Positions 33,407-43,073 of a stretch of DNA of 64,000 bases are shown here, in pieces. The stretch's first letter is position 1. The number at the start of each line of letters is the position of its first letter. The position numbers and the translations under genes were made by a program. Source of the stretch: Lachnospiraceae bacterium (GTDB lineage: Bacteria; Bacillota; Clostridia; Lachnospirales; Lachnospiraceae); the NCBI GenBank assembly GCA_021201095.1, contig JAJQFO010000223.1:1-64000 (forward strand), in the 5' to 3' direction. The notes under the pieces are model-generated. The model was not told where the DNA came from and ran no database searches. It worked only from the letters and a program-made list of their open reading frames with translations.

Positions 33407-35947
33407 TCACCCGCCTAATCCCAGCAGCAGGCCAATCACCCGCACGATCCCGGCCGCCAGCCAGGCGATGACGCACTGCCCCAGGACAACGTAGACGGCC
33501 CATTTGCCGCCCAGCTCGCGCTTCACCGAAGCGATGGCGGCCACGCACGGCGTGTAGAGCAGGCTGAACACCAGCATCGTTGCCGCCGTCAGCGGCGAAA
33601 GCAGGGAGGTGACCTCTCCCGCGAACAGGATCTCCATCGTGGAGACCACGCTCTCCTTAGCCATAAAACCGCTGATCAGGGAGGTGCAGATCCGCCAGTC
33701 TCCCATTCCGAGCGGTGCAAACAGCGGTGCAATCAGTCCTGAAACAGCTGCGAGGATGCTGTCCTTGGAATCCGTGACGACGCGCAGCCCCAGATCAAAG
33801 GTCTGCAAAAACCAGATCACAATCGTCGCCAGCAGGATGATCGTAAACGCGCGGTGCAGGAAATCCTTGGCCTTTTCCCAGAGCAGCTGCAGTACATTTT
33901 TCGGGGACGGAAGCCGGTAATTCGGCAGCTCCAGCACGAAAGGCACCGCCTCCCCGCGGAACATGGTCTGTTTAAAAATAAAGGACACGAGGATGCCCAC
34001 CGCAATCCCGAGCACATAAAGACCGGTCACGATCAGTCCGCTGTATTTCGGGAAAAAGGTGTTTACAAAAAACATATAAATAGGAAGCTTCGCCGTGCAG
34101 CTCATAAACGGTGTCAGCAGAATCGTCATCCTGCGGTCGCGCTCGCTCGGAAGCGTCCGCGTGGCCATGACGGCCGGTACCGTGCAGCCAAAGCCGATCA
34201 GCAGCGGCACAATGCTCCGCCCGGAGAGTCCGATTTTCCGCAGCAGACTGTCCATGAAAAACGCCACACGGGCGATGTAGCCGCTGTCCTCCAGCAAAGA
34301 GAGGAAGAAAAACAGACAGACGATGATCGGCAGAAAGCTCAGCACACTGCCGACGCCCGCGAAAATGCCGTCGCTGATCAGGGAGCGCAGCACCGGATGG
34401 ACATCGGCGGCGACCAGCGCCGCATCCGTCACCTGGGCGAGCGCATCAATCCCGATCTCCAGCAGGTTCTGGAAAAAGGCTCCGATCACGTTGAAGGTCA
34501 GGAAAAATACGAGCAGCATAATCCCCACGAAGCAGGGAATCGCCGTATATTTGCCGGTCAGCACTTTATCAATTTTTTCACTGCGCAGCCGCTCCCGGCT
34601 CTCGCGCGGCTTCTGCACGGTCCGTGCGCACAGCTTCTGGATAAAGGAAAAGCGCATATCCGCGATCGCCGCAGCGCGGTCCAGGCCGCGCTCCTGCTCC
34701 ATCTGGATCAGGATGTGCTCGACCATCTCCTTTTCATTTTCCGAAAGATCCAGCTGCTCCAGGATCAGCTGGTCTCCTTCCGCCACCTTGGTCGCGGCAA
34801 ACCGCAGAGGAATCCCCGCCTTCTGCGCGTGATCCTCGATCAGATGCATGATGCCGTGCAGGGCCCGGTGGACCGCGCCGCCGTGATCGTTCTTATCGCA
34901 GAAATCCTGCCGTTTCGGACGCTCCTGGTATTTTGCCACATGCATCAGGTGAGCAATCAGTTCCTCAATCCCCTCATTTTTCGCCGCCGAAATCGGCACG
35001 ACCGGGATCCCGAGGATCTCCTCCATCTCGTTGATACGGATGCTGCCGCCGTTTTCGCGCACCTCGTCCATCATGTTCAGAGCCAGCACCATCGGCGTAT
35101 CCAGCTCCATAAGCTGCATAGTCAGGTACAGATTCCGCTCGATATTCGTAGCGTCCACAATGTTAATAATCCCATGCGGGTGCTCGTTCAGCACAAAATT
35201 CCGTGTCACCAGCTCCTCGCTGGAGTACGGTGACATTGAATAAATCCCTGGCAGGTCCGTGACCAGCGTATCGCCATGCCCTCGGATCGCACCGTCCTTC
35301 CGGTCCACCGTGACGCCCGGGAAATTTCCGACATGCTGGCTCGAGCCGGTCAGCTGGTTAAAGAGAGTCGTCTTGCCGCAGTTCTGGTTGCCTGCCAGGG
35401 CAAAGGTCAGCACCGTCCCCTCCGGCAGCGGGTGTTCATCCGCCTTGCTGTGATACTTGCCGCCTTCGCCCAGGCCGGGGTGGGCGAGCTCCTTTTTCCT
35501 GCGCTTTGCTTTTTTCTTTTCCTCCGCAGCTCCCTCTGCGAGCAGCTCCGGCTCGCCGGTGCGTCTCATAAAGCCGGCATCCGTGTTCTTATCAGGGTCC
35601 GTGTTTCCAGATAAATCTGCGTTCCCAAGGGAATCCGTGTTTTTGTAGGTATCTGCGTTTTTATATGTATCACTGCTTTTCCGTGCTCGTTTTCCGTCTG
35701 CTGCAGCAGGCGGCGCATCTGTGTCAAACGCTTCAATCTCAATCTTTTCCGCATCCGCCAGCCGGAGCGTCAGCTCATAGCTCTGGACGCGCAGCTCCAT
35801 CGGGTCGCCCATCGGCGCGAGCTTGATCATCGTCACCTCCGCCCCCGGGATCAGCCCCATGTCAAGGATATGCTGTCTCAGCGCCCCTTCTCCGCCCACG
35901 CTGCGGATCTGCGCGCTTTTTCCAATTTCAAGTTCTTTCAGGGTCAT
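33407..35947 (-). CDS. feoB: FeoA-FeoB fusion, ferrous iron transporter
   Basis: The track begins at a GTG (35959) that is too close to the AAAGGA site, so ATG 35947 (MTLKELEIGKS) is preferred, giving 846 aa. Residues about 1-75 are a FeoA SH3-like domain (ILDMGLIPGAEVTM). A linker with Asn/Thr/Asp repeats and a Lys-rich stretch follows to about 175. Then comes the FeoB G domain (GNQNCGKTTLFNQ, DLPGIYS, LNMMDE) and a large membrane part with GFGCTVPAVMATRT and FMSCTAKLPIYMFF. It imports Fe2+ across the cytoplasmic membrane. Divergent from the PurF-like gene; a TATACT box at about 36030 could serve as its -10. Confidence 0.95.
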   Translation of the reverse strand: MTLKELEIGKSAQIRSVGGEGALRQHILDMGLIPGAEVTMIKLAPMGDPMELRVQSYELTLRLADAEKIEIEAFDTDAPPAAADGKRARKSSDTYKNADTYKNTDSLGNADLSGNTDPDKNTDAGFMRRTGEPELLAEGAAEEKKKAKRRKKELAHPGLGEGGKYHSKADEHPLPEGTVLTFALAGNQNCGKTTLFNQLTGSSQHVGNFPGVTVDRKDGAIRGHGDTLVTDLPGIYSMSPYSSEELVTRNFVLNEHPHGIINIVDATNIERNLYLTMQLMELDTPMVLALNMMDEVRENGGSIRINEMEEILGIPVVPISAAKNEGIEELIAHLMHVAKYQERPKRQDFCDKNDHGGAVHRALHGIMHLIEDHAQKAGIPLRFAATKVAEGDQLILEQLDLSENEKEMVEHILIQMEQERGLDRAAAIADMRFSFIQKLCARTVQKPRESRERLRSEKIDKVLTGKYTAIPCFVGIMLLVFFLTFNVIGAFFQNLLEIGIDALAQVTDAALVAADVHPVLRSLISDGIFAGVGSVLSFLPIIVCLFFFLSLLEDSGYIARVAFFMDSLLRKIGLSGRSIVPLLIGFGCTVPAVMATRTLPSERDRRMTILLTPFMSCTAKLPIYMFFVNTFFPKYSGLIVTGLYVLGIAVGILVSFIFKQTMFRGEAVPFVLELPNYRLPSPKNVLQLLWEKAKDFLHRAFTIILLATIVIWFLQTFDLGLRVVTDSKDSILAAVSGLIAPLFAPLGMGDWRICTSLISGFMAKESVVSTMEILFAGEVTSLLSPLTAATMLVFSLLYTPCVAAIASVKRELGGKWAVYVVLGQCVIAWLAAGIVRVIGLLLGLGG

Positions 35948-36117
35948 ACCTGATACCACATCCTTTGTTTTTTCATATATTTATAATCCCCCACGTCTCT
36001 TACCATACACCACCGGGGCGGCTCTTGTAAAGTATATTTTTCTATTGCCATCCATAGTCATTTCATGTTACAGTAAGGAAGTATGAGAAAAAGATTACCG
36101 GAATAAGGAGACAGCAC

Positions 36118-37536
36118 ATGGGCGGAATTTTTGGAGTGGCAGCAAAGAGAAGCTGCACAATGGAGCTTTTTTACGGAGTAGACTATCATTCCCATCTCGG
36201 GACGCGCCGCGGCGGCATGGCCGTGTATGGAGAGCAGGGCTTCCAGCGCGCGATTCACAATATTGAGAATTCGCCGTTCCGGACGAAATTTGAGCAGGAC
36301 GCGGACGAGATGGAGGGACATCTGGGGATCGGCTGCATCTCCGATTACGAGCCGCAGCCGCTGCTGGTGCAGTCGCACCTCGGCAGTTTTGCGATCACCA
36401 CGGTCGGAAAAATCAACAACATGGACGAGCTGCTGCAGTCCGTCTATGAGAATGGAAACACCCATTTTCAGGAGATGAGCAGCGGCCAGATCAACGCCAC
36501 TGAACTGGTGGCGGCGCTTATCTGCAAAAAGGAAACCATTGTAGAGGGCATCCGCTATGTGCAGCAGATCGTTGACGGCTCCATGACCCTGCTGCTGATG
36601 ACAAAGGACGGGCTCTACGCCGCGCGGGACCGGCTGGGCCGGACGCCGCTGGTCATTGGCAAAAAAGAGGACGCCTTCTGCGTCTCCTTTGAGAGCTTTG
36701 CCTATCTGAATCTGGGCTACAGCGATTACCGGGAGCTCGGTCCGGCAGAGATTGACTTTATTACTCCCGACCAGGTGAAAATGGTCAGCGAGCCCGGGGA
36801 TCAGATGCGGATCTGCTCCTTCCTCTGGGTCTATTACGGCTACCCCACCTCCTCCTACGAAGGAGTCAATGTAGAAGAGATGCGCTACCACTGCGGCGCC
36901 ATGCTCGCCAAACGCGACCGTGAGGGCGCGGACATTTCGCCGGACATCGTAGCCGGAGTGCCGGATTCCGGCACCGCACACGCGATCGGCTACGCCAACG
37001 AGTCCGGGATTCCATTTGCTCGTCCCTTCATCAAATATACACCGACCTGGCCGCGCTCCTTCATGCCGACCAGACAGGCGCAGCGGAATCTCATCGCCCG
37101 CATGAAGCTGATCCCGGTCCGGGCACTGATCAAGGAAAAAAAGCTGCTGCTGATCGACGACTCCATCGTACGCGGCACACAGCTGCGGGAAACCACGGAA
37201 TTCCTTTACCAGAGCGGGGCAAAGGAGGTCCATGTGCGTCCGGCCTGCCCGCCGCTGCTGTTTGGCTGTAAATATCTGAACTTTTCCCGTTCCAAATCCG
37301 ACATGGATCTGATCGCCCGCCGGATTGTGCGCGAGCGGGAAGGCGACGATGTCTCCGCGGAAGTGCTTTCTGATTACGCCAATCCGTGCAGCAAAAACTA
37401 CGCGGAAATGCTCGAAGCCATCCGCAAACAGCAGAATTTCACCTCCCTGCGCTACCACCGACTGGACGATATGGAAGAATCCATCGGCATCAGCCCCTGC
37501 AAGCTTTGCACGTACTGCTTCAGCGGACGAGAGTAA
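36118..37536 (+). CDS. PurF-like amidophosphoribosyltransferase homologue lacking the catalytic Cys
   Basis: The 472-aa protein has the class II glutamine amidotransferase plus phosphoribosyltransferase layout: GTRRGGMAVYG, HLGIGC, ARDRLGRTPLVIG, then the PRPP motif KLLLIDDSIVRGTQ. Active PurF begins with Cys after Met or a propeptide. Here the sequence starts MGGIFGV, with Gly where the Cys should be, and no upstream start could supply one. Glutamine hydrolysis should therefore fail. It may use ammonia or have another role. The C-terminus has CKLCTYC. AAGGAG precedes the ATG, and a terminator follows directly. No other purine gene is adjacent. Confidence 0.85.
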   Translation: MGGIFGVAAKRSCTMELFYGVDYHSHLGTRRGGMAVYGEQGFQRAIHNIENSPFRTKFEQDADEMEGHLGIGCISDYEPQPLLVQSHLGSFAITTVGKINNMDELLQSVYENGNTHFQEMSSGQINATELVAALICKKETIVEGIRYVQQIVDGSMTLLLMTKDGLYAARDRLGRTPLVIGKKEDAFCVSFESFAYLNLGYSDYRELGPAEIDFITPDQVKMVSEPGDQMRICSFLWVYYGYPTSSYEGVNVEEMRYHCGAMLAKRDREGADISPDIVAGVPDSGTAHAIGYANESGIPFARPFIKYTPTWPRSFMPTRQAQRNLIARMKLIPVRALIKEKKLLLIDDSIVRGTQLRETTEFLYQSGAKEVHVRPACPPLLFGCKYLNFSRSKSDMDLIARRIVREREGDDVSAEVLSDYANPCSKNYAEMLEAIRKQQNFTSLRYHRLDDMEESIGISPCKLCTYCFSGRE

Positions 37537-37538
37537 GA

Positions 37539-37582
37539 AAAAAACAGCTCTTGCGTTCATTCAAACCGCGAGGGCTGTTTTT
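37539..37582 (+). terminator. Terminator of the PurF-like gene (bidirectional)
   Basis: AAAAACAGCTCTTGCG and CGCGAGGGCTGTTTTT pair into a long stem with an 11-base loop, starting 2 bases after the stop. The A run on the left lets it work for the opposite strand too. Confidence 0.85.
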
Positions 37583-37656
37583 ATGCGCACCTATACCACT
37601 TCAAATCCCAACACCGTCCAGCGTCGCGCCACTTTATGGCCTGGAGACAGAGCTCC

Positions 37657-37790
37657 ATCCGGCACAAATCACCGCGCCATATCCGTGGCCACCACAGCTT
37701 TGGCACTATCCGGCACCTGTCATCGCCCAATATCCGATACCATCACGGCTTTGGCATTATCCGGCACCTGCCATCACCCCGCATAAGGAA
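37657..37790. repeat. 51-bp tandem repeat (about 2.6 units) over the 3' end of the DUF3298 gene
   Basis: ATCCGGCAC-starting units begin at 37657, 37708 and 37759, exactly 51 bases apart (with CTTTGGCA near each end). The last unit overlaps the stop codon region of the gene at 37774; the others are beyond it. Confidence 0.75.
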
Positions 37791-39558
37791 TCATCTCGAA
37801 ATACTCATATTCCGACACGCCGTCAATATAGAGAGTCCACATATCATCTCCGCTGCCGCGCTCGTAGGAAATGCTTCCCTTTTCTCCGCTGTCTTCATCC
37901 CTAAAATAAGCCGTCCCCGCATCATCGGATCCTGTAATCCGTATCCGAGTCCCCACCGGGAGTGTCGCCGCCTGTCCGTCGTCCATCGTCACCGGAAGCT
38001 CTCTGATCACCGTCAGAATGCGGAAAGAATAGCCATCTGTCCGGATCTCAAACACATCCTCCGTCTGCATCAGGGTTCCATCCTCCCCAATCACGTAATC
38101 CATATACGCACTGTAGGTCCCCAGCACATCCAGATGGACCCGCAGCGTCAGAACCTCCGTCCCGACCATTCCTTCCTGCAGACTCACACCCTCCAGGCGG
38201 CTCCGCAAGATAATGCTCCCATCTGTAATTTCATAAAGAAAGGTCACATAATCATCCGACATATAATCGGCATCAAACAGTACGAAGCTGCGCCCATTCG
38301 AAAGAACCAGCAGATATGCGTCGCCAAAGCTGCCGAACTCATCCGCACAAGCCGTTTCTCCATTCAGCTGCAGCGAGATCTGCAGCATGGAGTATTCCGA
38401 ATCCTCTTCCATGCTCAGCCGCAGAGTGCCCGCCGCTGTCTCCACATCCGTGTTTGCCGAAAATCTGCCCAGCCCCGTCCCATTTATTCCGGAATATGCC
38501 GTTTTCATATAAGCAGCAACGATCTCATAGGGGCAGGTCACGGATGCCGCTCCCATCGAGTACGGTCCCAGCTCGTAAGGGTCAAACACGAAGGTGATCC
38601 CCTCCGCGTCCAGATACCAGGTCAGCTCCGTATCCCACATGGCGGCGACCGTCTCCTCATAGCCGCCAAAAAGCTCGTCGCCGTACTCAGCTTCCAGCGC
38701 TTCTACAATATAAGCTTCTGCCGAATCGCAAAAGCCCTCCGCATCCTCCAGAAGTTCCGTAAGCTGCAGAATCTCTCCGCTCGCGACATCAAAGGTCACC
38801 GAGGTATACCCATAATTTCCATGCGCACCGCCCGTGTAGGCATATTCCCAGATGACCAGACTCAGAACACTTTCATCCACGCGGGTCAGCTCCGCCTCTC
38901 TCCAGGCATTGTAATAGTAGCTGTCCGAGCCCCAGTCCTCATACAGGGCATCCTCACCGGCACTTTCCGCCAACTCTGCGCAAAAGCTCCAGAACGACTC
39001 CGTCTGCTCCTCATTCCACTCGCACACCGCCTCAGCCAATGCCTCGCAACCGTCCCCATCCACAGAAACGCTGTCGCATTCCGCATACACGATCCATTGA
39101 CTGCCATCCTCACTGTACCAGCTTTGGTCTAACGTCTCGATGCTTATCCGGGGCGCTTCCCCGGCGGAATCCGTATCTGTGCCAGCATCTGCTCCAGAGG
39201 CTCCGTTCTCATCATCGGTGGAATGATCTTCTGCAGCAATGTCTGTGTTTCCAGTACCATCCGCTCCTATCACGATTTCCTCTTCTGCATCCTGGGCGCT
39301 ATCCGCTCCTACCACAATTTCCACATCCCCGGCGTCATCCTCCGAATCTGCCGAGGAATCATCCTCTCCCGGAAGGACAATCACGATTTCCGTCTGAAGA
39401 CCTTCTTCCTCACCGTTTCCCGCCTCCTGTGCCCTTACAGGCATCCCCAGGGCCGGTAGCAGTGCCAAAGCGCAGCACAAGGAAACCGTTCCCATTGTCT
39501 TCCAACACATCCGGTCTATGGAAAAATCCTTCTTTTGATCATTCCCCGCAAATCTCAT
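37774..39558 (-). CDS. Secreted DUF3298-like protein
   Basis: The start is placed at 39558 (MRFAGNDQKKDF) with GGGAGGAAC in front, giving 594 aa. A hydrophobic signal segment (TVSLCCALALLPALG, ending VRA) is followed by an acidic linker of about 100 residues with EIVIG/EIVV repeats. A DUF3298-type domain comes next (EYAYTGGAHGNYGYTSVTFDVASGEIL...). The C-terminal half is a beta-rich region of unknown type. It probably acts outside the cell as a lipoprotein-like or cell-surface protein, but no lipobox Cys is seen. It converges with the PurF-like gene. Confidence 0.75.
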   Translation of the reverse strand: MRFAGNDQKKDFSIDRMCWKTMGTVSLCCALALLPALGMPVRAQEAGNGEEEGLQTEIVIVLPGEDDSSADSEDDAGDVEIVVGADSAQDAEEEIVIGADGTGNTDIAAEDHSTDDENGASGADAGTDTDSAGEAPRISIETLDQSWYSEDGSQWIVYAECDSVSVDGDGCEALAEAVCEWNEEQTESFWSFCAELAESAGEDALYEDWGSDSYYYNAWREAELTRVDESVLSLVIWEYAYTGGAHGNYGYTSVTFDVASGEILQLTELLEDAEGFCDSAEAYIVEALEAEYGDELFGGYEETVAAMWDTELTWYLDAEGITFVFDPYELGPYSMGAASVTCPYEIVAAYMKTAYSGINGTGLGRFSANTDVETAAGTLRLSMEEDSEYSMLQISLQLNGETACADEFGSFGDAYLLVLSNGRSFVLFDADYMSDDYVTFLYEITDGSIILRSRLEGVSLQEGMVGTEVLTLRVHLDVLGTYSAYMDYVIGEDGTLMQTEDVFEIRTDGYSFRILTVIRELPVTMDDGQAATLPVGTRIRITGSDDAGTAYFRDEDSGEKGSISYERGSGDDMWTLYIDGVSEYEYFEMIPYAG

Positions 39559-39669
39559 TCTCTGTTCCTCCCTCGTTGCTCCGCAAATCGCCTTTCCCCG
39601 TATCTGCAGCATATCTATCCATAACAGCGATACATAAAATCCCAAAACAATTTATAGTATCTCAACAAT

Positions 39670-41280
39670 CTAAACTATCTCAATTTTGCATCGGTGTACT
39701 TTATCCTTTCGATAGTACCCGATTCCAACCAGAATAATTCTGCCTGTTGTTTTCGGCTGTTCCCCGATCTTTCCCTGAAACTTCAGGGCATAGTTTTTAT
39801 CCTTAATTTGCTTCAGAGCCGTCTCAGGCGAATCATCTACCTTAAGTTCGATAATAATACCATCATCTGAACGATTATAAGGATAAAAAATGTAATCTAC
39901 ATAGCCTGTACCAGCCTGATCCTCACGCTGCATATCATATTTATTTCTGGCAGCAATATAGGCAAGCTTTACACTGCCAGATAATTCAGCCTCATCATTA
40001 TATGCTTTCAAAGGTGACTCTGTAGTATGCACAATAGCCAGTACTTTTCCAACCGTTTCCTCATCTTCATCATAAGTCGCCTGCAGAATACGGGCAGATT
40101 CTTTCTCCAACTCACGCATATAACTGTACCTTGGCTCTGTGCGTATAATCCGGTCAAACTCCAATTCCAGCTCCTTATTCGGAATCCGCACACACCCGTT
40201 GTTATAATTCAAATATCCATACACGGTCATCACAGACAGAATTTCATCTCTGTTTTTTAGCTTCGTCGCTGTGGAAGCGTACTCCGAAAGATCAGCCTCA
40301 ACTGACTCGCCTGCTACAAGAAGCATCACCGCCTCCCTCATACCGTCAACATCATCAAGCACATAATCCCTGAGTTCATCATACTCGCCAGCTTTTGCCC
40401 AATAATTACTAAGTGTATTCCGTGTAAGAGCACGCACGACCGAATTCGGATTGTATATACTGCCGCCAGTTTCTCTTTGATATCCGTCATACCATTCTGT
40501 CAGATCTTCTCTTAAAAACTCCGGTCTGGCATAATTTTTCAGATAACGTTGATACAATTCATCAACTTCTTCGCCTGTGAATCCAAAATATTCGTCATAC
40601 ATATCACTATTCGCCATATTGTATTCATCAAAATGGTTCATCGTATCACTGGCAGAATATTTTTTGATGGGGAGAACACCGGTCAGGTATACCATCTCCA
40701 CATAAGACATTCCCTTCGTCATTCCCCCGAGGAATGCGGTAAATTTGCCCCGGTCCGATTCTGTAAAATAGTCTTTATGAAAAACATAGTCCCACTCGTC
40801 AAAAACCATAATAAACTTTGCTTTATGATTCGCCAGTGATATAATGCGCAAGGTAGCTCCCAGAGAGTCCTCTTCACGAATTTTTACATCTGGCCATGCT
40901 TCTCTTAAATCATCCAGCAGCCGCATTTTAATGGTTCTGATATAGTCTTTATAGGATTCACATTCCTCCACTGCCCTGCTGAAATCAATATAAATCAGAT
41001 TATGCTGATTCATATGCTTCCTATAGTCTTTTTTTCCGGCAATTCTAAGATGGGAAAAGACTTCCGTACTGTCTGCTCCTTTACCGAAAAACGAGCCAAT
41101 CATCGCAGCCATCACAGATTTGCCAAACCGTCTCGGCCTTGTGACAGAAAGATAGCTGCCCTGCTGCTCCACAAGTGGAATTAATTCCGCCAGAAACTCC
41201 GTTTTATCCACAAAATATGGCTTTACCGTCTCTCTTTTGTAAATATCAATGATGTCATCCGGATTTAAATAATACCCCAC
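39670..41280 (-). CDS. AAA-ATPase-like protein with C-terminal PD-(D/E)XK domain
   Basis: The 536-aa protein starts with GTG behind GGGAGGTG. It has the AAA-ATPase_like (PF09820) start PYFVDKTEFLAELI, Walker A RPRRFGKSVM and Walker B FIMVFDEWDYVF. The C-terminal nuclease-like domain (PF08011/DUF1703 type) has DYIFYPYN...IIIELKVDDSPETALKQIKDKNYA. The family is common in gut Bacteroidetes and Clostridia, often in many copies. Its role is unproven; mobile-element or defence links have been suggested. A broken homologue lies at 60299-62100. Confidence 0.9.
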   Translation of the reverse strand: MGYYLNPDDIIDIYKRETVKPYFVDKTEFLAELIPLVEQQGSYLSVTRPRRFGKSVMAAMIGSFFGKGADSTEVFSHLRIAGKKDYRKHMNQHNLIYIDFSRAVEECESYKDYIRTIKMRLLDDLREAWPDVKIREEDSLGATLRIISLANHKAKFIMVFDEWDYVFHKDYFTESDRGKFTAFLGGMTKGMSYVEMVYLTGVLPIKKYSASDTMNHFDEYNMANSDMYDEYFGFTGEEVDELYQRYLKNYARPEFLREDLTEWYDGYQRETGGSIYNPNSVVRALTRNTLSNYWAKAGEYDELRDYVLDDVDGMREAVMLLVAGESVEADLSEYASTATKLKNRDEILSVMTVYGYLNYNNGCVRIPNKELELEFDRIIRTEPRYSYMRELEKESARILQATYDEDEETVGKVLAIVHTTESPLKAYNDEAELSGSVKLAYIAARNKYDMQREDQAGTGYVDYIFYPYNRSDDGIIIELKVDDSPETALKQIKDKNYALKFQGKIGEQPKTTGRIILVGIGYYRKDKVHRCKIEIV

Positions 41281-41627
41281 TCTTCGTTCACCTCCCGATT
41301 TCCTGTCTCATATTCATATCCTTAAGGTATCACGAATTTACATTCAGTTCAACCCAAACCCGGCATTACGATCATTTTTTCTCTTTTCCTGCCACACCCC
41401 AGACCAGGTTTTTCCGAAATGTTGACACAGAATTAAGTTCTGAAAACTATACAAAACAACCAAAGCTTCCTTTGCTGGACATAAACATAGCCAGAGCATC
41501 TCCCTTTGTCGGGCCGCTCCGGCTATGCTTTGTTCGATATAAAAGAAGTATCGCTACATGTTTCTATACGGTCTTCGCAGCAAGTGCGCTAATCTGCCCG
41601 CATCGTTCCGAAAAAGCATCTATCCTT
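41281..41627. other. Intergenic, 347 bases, no gene seen
   Basis: This is the upstream region of the AAA gene and the downstream region of the GH43 gene. Frames here lack ribosome sites and family features. No clear promoter or terminator was found. Confidence 0.4.
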
Positions 41628-43073
41628 TTACAGAAGCTCTATCGTCCTTACACTGCAGCTTCCCTTTCCGGCATACAGAAAATAGACTGGGTGTATTCCA
41701 TCCGTTACCTGTTCCGTCGCAATCGCTACCGGCATCCAGGCGTCGGAATGGATCGACAGCTGGGCTTTTCCCGCCGCTTTTTCATTGAATTCCGCTTCTG
41801 AAAAGTCCATCGGATTTTCCAGAAACATCCAGAGAGTTCCTTCCGCGTTCCCCCGTACTTCCACCTTGACTTGGCTCAGATTTTCCAGTGCAAAGTATTT
41901 ATACCCGAATACAACGCCGTCTGTGATGTTGGCAATCAGGGAATCCCCATTTTCTTCCTCATATATATATGGAAGGACTTCCTTTCGGTTCTGTCCGTAT
42001 ACAATCTTCCCCAGATCAATCTTTCCGGTCAGGTGGCAGGCAATTGCCGCCGGATAGGTTCCTTTTCCGGTCAGCGGCCCGCCGTTCAGTCCGCAGCTGG
42101 TGATTTCGGCCTGACGAATGCTGCCGTCCTCCTGGATCTGTATTTTTTCCGCGCAGCCCTGCCGGGAAGCCTCCGTAGCATGGGTCTGTCTGTGATAAAA
42201 GACATACCATTCGCCGTTGATCTCAACCATGCTGCCGTGATTGTTGCCGGTCATATTGACGGACCTTTCACGGCCATTCAGCCCGATGTCCCCATTGGAG
42301 ATTATGGTTCCGCCATAAACAAATCCGCCGTCCGGGCGTCTGCTCGTTGCATAGCAGAGCTCATGGCTCAACTCACTGGAGTAAATAAAATAATACGTCT
42401 CACCGATTTTCCGCATGGAAGAAGCCTCATAAAAGGCGTGTCCCTCAAAGCCAGTGCCTTCACTGTGGGCGGCTCCCGGTACGCAAAGCTTCGGACCTTC
42501 CTTCACGGTGACCATATCCGCTTCAAGCTCCACGACCATACTGCCCGGGCTGGGGATAATCGGAAAATCCGGGTTGGTCTCTGCCGGCGCGAATCCATAA
42601 TACAGGTAGACTCTGCCATCATCGTCGACTAAGACGCCCGGGTCAAACGGAAGATATTCCCGCAGAACCGCTCCGTTATTTCTCTGTTCCGGATAATGTA
42701 CATGCCCGTAAAAGGCAAACGGACCCGCAGGCGAATCGCTGACGGCTACGCCAATTTCCGGATAAAAGGAAAAGCAATAGTACAGATAATAGCGCCCATC
42801 TGTCCCTTTGGCCACATCCGGAGCCCAGAGCTGCATTTTATCCTCTGCGTTGGACGGATCCTGAGTCCTCCGGTATATTTCGCCCTCGTATCTCCAGTTC
42901 GTCAGGTCGTCCACCGGAGCGGACCAGGTTACGTAATTTCCCGGGCAATACACTTCTCCCCGGGCTTCATCGTGAGAACCGTAAATATAAACTCTTCCGT
43001 CAAATACATACGGTTCGCCGTCCGGAACATATTCGTTCAGGGGCAAATATGGATTAAAAACCTGTTTTTTCAT
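41628..43073 (-). CDS. Glycoside hydrolase family 43 (arabinosidase/xylosidase type)
   Basis: The 481-aa protein shows GH43 five-blade propeller features: YVPDGEPYVFDGRVYIYGSHDE with the general base Asp, LWAPDVAKGTDGRYYLYY with the pKa-modulating Asp, and EGHAFYEASSMRKIGETYYFIYS with the acid Glu. The C-terminal about 150 aa look like a beta-sandwich carbohydrate-binding part. No signal peptide, so it cleaves imported oligosaccharides in the cytoplasm. Its ATG overlaps the GH2 stop (ATGA), with GGGAGG inside the GH2 gene, so the two are translated together. Confidence 0.92.
   Translation of the reverse strand: MKKQVFNPYLPLNEYVPDGEPYVFDGRVYIYGSHDEARGEVYCPGNYVTWSAPVDDLTNWRYEGEIYRRTQDPSNAEDKMQLWAPDVAKGTDGRYYLYYCFSFYPEIGVAVSDSPAGPFAFYGHVHYPEQRNNGAVLREYLPFDPGVLVDDDGRVYLYYGFAPAETNPDFPIIPSPGSMVVELEADMVTVKEGPKLCVPGAAHSEGTGFEGHAFYEASSMRKIGETYYFIYSSELSHELCYATSRRPDGGFVYGGTIISNGDIGLNGRERSVNMTGNNHGSMVEINGEWYVFYHRQTHATEASRQGCAEKIQIQEDGSIRQAEITSCGLNGGPLTGKGTYPAAIACHLTGKIDLGKIVYGQNRKEVLPYIYEEENGDSLIANITDGVVFGYKYFALENLSQVKVEVRGNAEGTLWMFLENPMDFSEAEFNEKAAGKAQLSIHSDAWMPVAIATEQVTDGIHPVYFLYAGKGSCSVRTIELL

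Noticed and set aside
36058-37560. 500-aa minus-strand ORF opposite the PurF-like gene
   Set aside because: Shadow frame. PRPP and amidotransferase motifs lie on the plus strand.
37636-39132. 498-aa plus-strand ORF opposite the DUF3298 gene
   Set aside because: Composition is typical of a shadow frame (His/Arg-rich). The minus gene has a signal peptide, ribosome site and domain match.
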